Assembly (NCBI GenBank): GCA_009843725.1
Contig: VYCX01000553.1
Coordinates: 1-8,580, forward strand
DNA from: Boseongicola sp. SB0675_bin_26
GTDB taxonomy: Bacteria; Pseudomonadota; Alphaproteobacteria; Rhodobacterales; Rhodobacteraceae
Direction of reading: 5' to 3'
DNA length: 8,580 nt
Under the pieces are notes generated by a model that was not told the origin of the DNA, ran no database searches, and was given only the letters and a program-made list of their open reading frames with translations. A program made the translations under genes and the position numbers. This document shows, one piece after another, positions 5,969 through 8,580 of this stretch (the first letter of the stretch is position 1; each line of letters starts with the position of its first letter).

Positions 5969-6349
5969 CTAGTCCTCCGGAAAGATCGTGGTTGCGACCA
6001 TCTGGATGATGCGGCCTGGCGGCAGTTCGGACCGGAACGCGCGGCGGGCCGGACGATGTTGCGGATCTTGCCACGTCTCCGGCCAGAGCGGGTTGATCAG
6101 CGACCTGTCACCGAAATCCGGAGCTTTCATCTCTGCCCGCACGACATCCCGGGGATCGGACTTTGCGGCATCGCGGGCTTCGTTGAAGCGCGCGCAGCAA
6201 TGCGCCACCTGACGCACTCTAGAGGGTGGGCTTTCCCCTGTCTCGGGATCGCGGGTCAGGATTGCAGAGGTGACCGGCAAGCCGTGATCGAAAGATGCGG
6301 CACGGCCTCGGAGCGGAGAAAGATCAGGACTTGACAACGGATGGCTCAA
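5969..6349 (-). CDS. Rid (YjgF/YER057c/UK114)-family protein
   Basis: The last 126 residues of a long open frame resemble the Rid family of small trimeric proteins, whose RidA members hydrolyse reactive enamines and imines. The pattern SAILTRDPETGE (28-39), RQVAHCCARFNEARDAA (46-62), DVV (68-70), DFGDRSLINPLW (78-89) and RPARRAF (99-105) then LPPGRIIQMVATT (109-121) follows the family from strand to C-terminus. R102 sits where RidA has its catalytic Arg105, but the later glutamate is Q116, so enamine hydrolysis is doubtful. A TTG at 6349 is the best start near the domain beginning, with no good ribosome-binding site, so the 5' end is uncertain and the gene may be part of the decayed unit upstream. 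It is coupled to the DUF1932 dehydrogenase downstream. Confidence 0.55.
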   Translation of the reverse strand: MSHPLSSPDLSPLRGRAASFDHGLPVTSAILTRDPETGESPPSRVRQVAHCCARFNEARDAAKSDPRDVVRAEMKAPDFGDRSLINPLWPETWQDPQHRPARRAFRSELPPGRIIQMVATTIFPED

Positions 6350-6859
6350 AGGAACTTCAGCTTTTGGTCCCCCTGTTTGCGGCCCGTGCAAGCGTTGCCC
6401 GGCGACGATCGAGCGAGCCCGCGGACCGGTGTCTCGCGCTTCGACGTCTACAATGGTTGTGCCTTGGTCGAACCAGCATCGCCGTGCTTGGGCTCCAATT
6501 GCGTCTGTCTTTGCGGAACCGTGAGGTCCCCCTTGATCGGCGCAAGATCGGGATCGACCGCGTGACGGCCCGAACGAAGGACTTCGGGCCGATGCCACTC
6601 GAATTCGAGAAGTCTCGGGAGAACGCATTTGGAGTGCCCTTTCGTCGTTGAAGTGATCCGCAGGCAAGCGAAGACCTGGCCGGTCCGCCACGTTGCGTGA
6701 TGAAACTCGCGGATCCCGCCCACAGGGAAAGCTGACATTCTCGCTGTGCGCGCGCGCTCGGTCTCCTGCATTCACCCGGGGCACGACGGCAGGATGTCGA
6801 ACGGCTCCGGAAATCGCCGTCCCCTCTCGAGATCTCCGCGGGACAGCGGTCTGAGTCAC
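6350..6859 (-). pseudogene. Unidentified, multiply frameshifted gene
   Basis: I do not recognise this gene. Protein-like pieces occur in order in all three leftward frames: RRFPEPFDILP (about 6800), MSAFPVGGIREFHHATW (about 6735-6680), LPADHFNDE (about 6665-6640), PNAFSRDF (about 6630), then EFEWHRPEVL and IKGDLTVPQRQTQLEPKHGD (about 6605-6480), and finally GTTIVDVEARD (about 6455-6425). One frame stays open by chance from 6859 through the Rid-like gene, but most of its residues here look random. A GTG at 6857-6859 overlaps the phosphopantetheinyl transferase stop in a GTGA junction, the likely original start. The intact gene would be about 170 residues long. Several one-base lesions would be needed to explain it. 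Confidence 0.45.
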
Positions 6860-7572
6860 CGAATCTCCCCCAGTTGTTCATCGCGCTCATGGGCAAGGGC
6901 CGCGGCAAACTCTGCATTGCCGATGTCTTCAAGGCCCCATGCCACCGCCAGCGTGTCCGGGAACTGGAAAATGCCTCTTTTTTCGCCGCGAACCATCGCG
7001 AGCGGAATCTCGAATTTCGCTGTATCGATCGACAGCCCGGCACCTGTCGCCTTGATCAGGGCCTCCTTCAGGGTCCATAGGCGGTAGAACAGCTTGACCT
7101 TGTCCTGTGCGCTCACGGTCTCGAATTCTGCCCGTTCGTCCGGGGCGAAGAGCAGCCGGATGCAGACGTCGAGGTTGCGGTTGGTCGAGCGTTCCTCGAC
7201 GTCCACCCCGATTCGGCCTTCGGGCGCCAAGGCGATCATCCCGTGCCGGCCGCTATGGCTGACATTGAAGCTGATCGGTGCCGCAACTCCTTTCACTCGG
7301 GCGAACGGCTTGCCGAATTTCGACATCCCGAACGACAGATCGCCATTGCTGCAGTTGAGTTCGCGGCAAAGCAATGATCGGAGCGCCGCTCGGCATAGGG
7401 TGAATTCGCGGCTCGGTCGGGGATGCACGAACCGGCGCTGACGCGACCGCTCCGCTTCGTCGAGCCAGTCCAATGCCTCCCTTTCGCGGGATGCATGGCT
7501 TGACAGGTCAACGTGAAAGACCGTGGCGGCCACCGATGCGTGGAGCCGAAGCCAATGGAAGGACTCATGCAT
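6856..7572 (-). CDS. Sfp-type 4'-phosphopantetheinyl transferase
   Basis: This 238-residue enzyme transfers 4'-phosphopantetheine from CoA to a serine of carrier proteins of fatty acid, polyketide or non-ribosomal peptide synthases. All motifs are present: FGKP at 86-89, FNVSHSG at 102-108, IGVDVEE at 121-127 with Mg-binding D124 and E126, and FYRLWTLKEALIKATGAGL at 162-180 with W166, K169, E170 and K174. The length fits the family. ATG 7572 was chosen because it overlaps the preceding stop by 8 nt (ATGCATGA), typical of coupled genes, with GGTGG just upstream; in-frame starts at 7650 (GTG) and 7629 would add 19-26 poorly supported residues. No carrier-protein or synthase gene is in the window, so its target is unknown. 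It appears intact among decayed neighbours. Confidence 0.93.
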   Translation of the reverse strand: MHESFHWLRLHASVAATVFHVDLSSHASREREALDWLDEAERSRQRRFVHPRPSREFTLCRAALRSLLCRELNCSNGDLSFGMSKFGKPFARVKGVAAPISFNVSHSGRHGMIALAPEGRIGVDVEERSTNRNLDVCIRLLFAPDERAEFETVSAQDKVKLFYRLWTLKEALIKATGAGLSIDTAKFEIPLAMVRGEKRGIFQFPDTLAVAWGLEDIGNAEFAAALAHERDEQLGEIR

Positions 7573-8254
7573 GAACGCCACCGCTGCAGACCGGATCGCG
7601 ATGGGCGTTGAAGGCCGTTGAAGCGGCATCTTGGCGTGGCCGCGGTTCACGTTTCGCCAAAATGAACTGTGGAAGCGTCATTGCAACGACTTCTCCGCGT
7701 CTCTTGAGCGAGCGTGCGCCCGCACCGGGTGCGACTTCTCGGTACCGTAGCATATGTCGGCCTTCGGGTGCCGGAAAGCCGGGCGCATCCTGCAAGAAAA
7801 AAGCGGTCGGTGCGGTTCCAAGATGGCCCCGCTGCGGGGAAGTGGCAATCCGGGCGTGGTGGATCAGCATGAATTTCGCTTCTTGCAAGGCCCTCAAGGA
7901 CCGCGTTTCGGATCCACTGAACTCGACGGCCGTCTCTCCCTTCCAGTGCGCGTGGGCGACCTTCGCACTGCCGAACCTGATTTGCCAGTCGCCAGGACGG
8001 ACGTTGTTTGTCGGCCTTACCGCCGAACGCGGATCGAACTTCAGGTCTTTCGACGTTCCATGTGGGGCACCGACAACGGGAGGCTTGGGCCACAGGACCA
8101 AGTCGCCGCCGCTGTCCGCCATGTCGGCATCGAAGTTGGTGCCAGGACGCAGCCAGCTTGTCCCGTCACGAACGCGGAACCGCCATGTCCGAGTGTTCCG
8201 GTAGCTGGGTCGGTGGGCGGTGCTGGCAGACCTGAAGTTTGATTGCGGGAGCAA
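7565..8254 (-). CDS. Hypothetical protein, possibly degraded
   Basis: A 229-codon frame from TTG 8254 stays open to a stop overlapping the phosphopantetheinyl transferase start by 8 nt. It shows no motif I recognise, no signal peptide and no membrane segment. It has protein-like stretches (WRFRVRDGTSWLRPG, SGGDLVLWPKPPV, QEAKFMLIHHARIA) and a basic, proline-rich end. The frame is open upstream to a TAG near 8349, without an ATG, so the true 5' end may be lost. The antisense of about 8008-8045 resembles an interspersed repeat, which argues against coding there. It may be a fragment of a larger protein; confidence is low. Confidence 0.42.
   Translation of the reverse strand: MLPQSNFRSASTAHRPSYRNTRTWRFRVRDGTSWLRPGTNFDADMADSGGDLVLWPKPPVVGAPHGTSKDLKFDPRSAVRPTNNVRPGDWQIRFGSAKVAHAHWKGETAVEFSGSETRSLRALQEAKFMLIHHARIATSPQRGHLGTAPTAFFLQDAPGFPAPEGRHMLRYREVAPGAGARSLKRRGEVVAMTLPQFILAKREPRPRQDAASTAFNAHRDPVCSGGVHA
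8008..8045 (+). repeat. Possible fragment of the SALPPKAD-type interspersed repeat
   Basis: Read rightwards from TTG 8008 the frame gives SALPPNADR; the other strand gives SAFGGKAD. These closely resemble the peptides 'MSALPPKAD' and 'ALGGKAD' seen in many spurious small proteins annotated in rhizobial and related alphaproteobacterial genomes, which are translations of an interspersed DNA repeat. The match is short and recalled from family knowledge, so this is a tentative call. Confidence 0.33.
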
Positions 8255-8288
8255 GCCGGTCGACGACAGAGGCTTGTCAAGAATTGCG

Positions 8289-8304
8289 GCAAGCGATAGC
8301 TTGC
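8289..8304. repeat. GCAAGC-GATA-GCTTGC hairpin
   Basis: A perfect 6-bp inverted repeat with a GATA loop lies in the gap between the leftward hypothetical gene and the rightward small membrane protein gene. There is no T-run, so it is not a convincing terminator. It could be an operator for either gene, or chance. Confidence 0.35.
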
Positions 8305-8321
8305 TGATGTTTGCAGGCAGG

Positions 8322-8520
8322 ATGAGAAAGCACGAACACCACTACTTATTGGATTGCGCTTGGCGGGATTGTTGCGATTCTTTTGTTCCTGTGGAACATC
8401 CTTGGCAACATGAGAACGATCACTGATCGTGTGTCTCGTCTCGAAGGTCGCGTGCCTGGCGTTGAAGGGCAGATCGGCATGCTGGCCAGCCTGTTTGGAC
8501 AGAAGAAGGAGACGACATAA
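8322..8520 (+). CDS. Small single-pass membrane protein with an out-of-frame start
   Basis: The open frame 8326-8520 encodes YWIALGGIVAILLFLWNIL, a clear transmembrane segment, followed by a heptad-like stretch TDRVSRLEGRVPGVEGQIGM and a charged end QKKETT. No ATG, GTG or TTG lies in frame before the membrane segment. The ATG at 8322 (AGG 4 nt upstream) is in another frame and overlaps the in-frame TGA at 8323-8325. A single missing base between 8325 and about 8345 would join them into a 65-66 residue protein. It is therefore either a frameshifted gene, a sequencing error or one using a non-standard start. Its TAA overlaps the ATG of the lipoprotein gene by 1 nt, so the two probably form a pair at the cytoplasmic membrane. 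I do not recognise the family. Confidence 0.52.
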
Positions 8521-8580
8521 TGAGGTACCTTGCCCTGATCGCGACCGTTCTTGTGCTAGCGTCCTGCTCCCAGGCGACCG
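8520..8580 (+). CDS. Lipoprotein, N-terminal part (cut by window end)
   Basis: The visible 20 residues are MRYLALIATVLVLASCSQAT: a short basic start, a hydrophobic stretch and a lipobox LASC with the acylated cysteine at position 16. This is a type II signal peptide, so the product is a membrane-anchored lipoprotein. AAGGAG lies 8 nt upstream and the ATG overlaps the preceding TAA (TAATG). Its function cannot be told from the fragment. Confidence 0.68.
   Translation, partial: MRYLALIATVLVLASCSQAT

Noticed and set aside
5969..6859. One continuous 296-codon leftward gene
   Set aside because: Only the last 126 residues look like a real protein; the first part is noise in this frame, with protein-like segments in the other two frames.

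Overview
The window reads as an accessory, partly decayed stretch of a GC-rich alphaproteobacterial genome (Rhodobacterales-like by protein style, inferred by eye). The integrase block at the left is visibly richer in GC than the marR and operator block, which suggests separate origins. No rRNA, tRNA or CRISPR array was seen.

Left part (1-1570): the right-hand end of an integrated element. A complete tyrosine recombinase and, 3 nt behind it, a 90-residue protein made only of an integrase Arm-type DNA-binding domain are read leftwards. Three 10-bp-phased TCAA(A/G)C repeats lie at the end of the small gene. Upstream of the integrase, the element abuts the 5' fragment of a thiamine-pyrophosphate (TPP) enzyme gene. 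The homology stops at the codon before the catalytic glutamate, next to a 13-bp inverted repeat, so the element seems to have split that gene.

Middle part (1570-5100): a MarR regulator reads left, in one transcription unit with the broken TPP gene. A 16-bp palindrome with a third half-site overlaps its extended -10 promoter. Reading right from the same intergenic region are a frameshifted sulfatase remnant, an intact arylsulfotransferase-type beta-propeller, an intact cupin protein and a decayed fumarylacetoacetate-hydrolase (FAH) family remnant. Together they resemble a MarR-controlled gene set for a sulfated or aromatic compound; the substrate is unknown.

Right part (5100-8260): a leftward, tightly packed unit of an uncharacterised ORF, an Sfp-type phosphopantetheinyl transferase, an unidentified multiply frameshifted gene, a Rid-family protein and a DUF1932-type NAD(P)-binding dehydrogenase. 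Overlaps of 8 and 4 nt and a 3-nt gap suggest translational coupling. It converges on the rightward unit. A stretch at about 8008 resembles a 'SALPPKAD'-type interspersed repeat.

Right edge (8260-8580): a rightward small one-TM protein whose start codon is out of frame with its body, followed by a lipoprotein gene cut by the window end.
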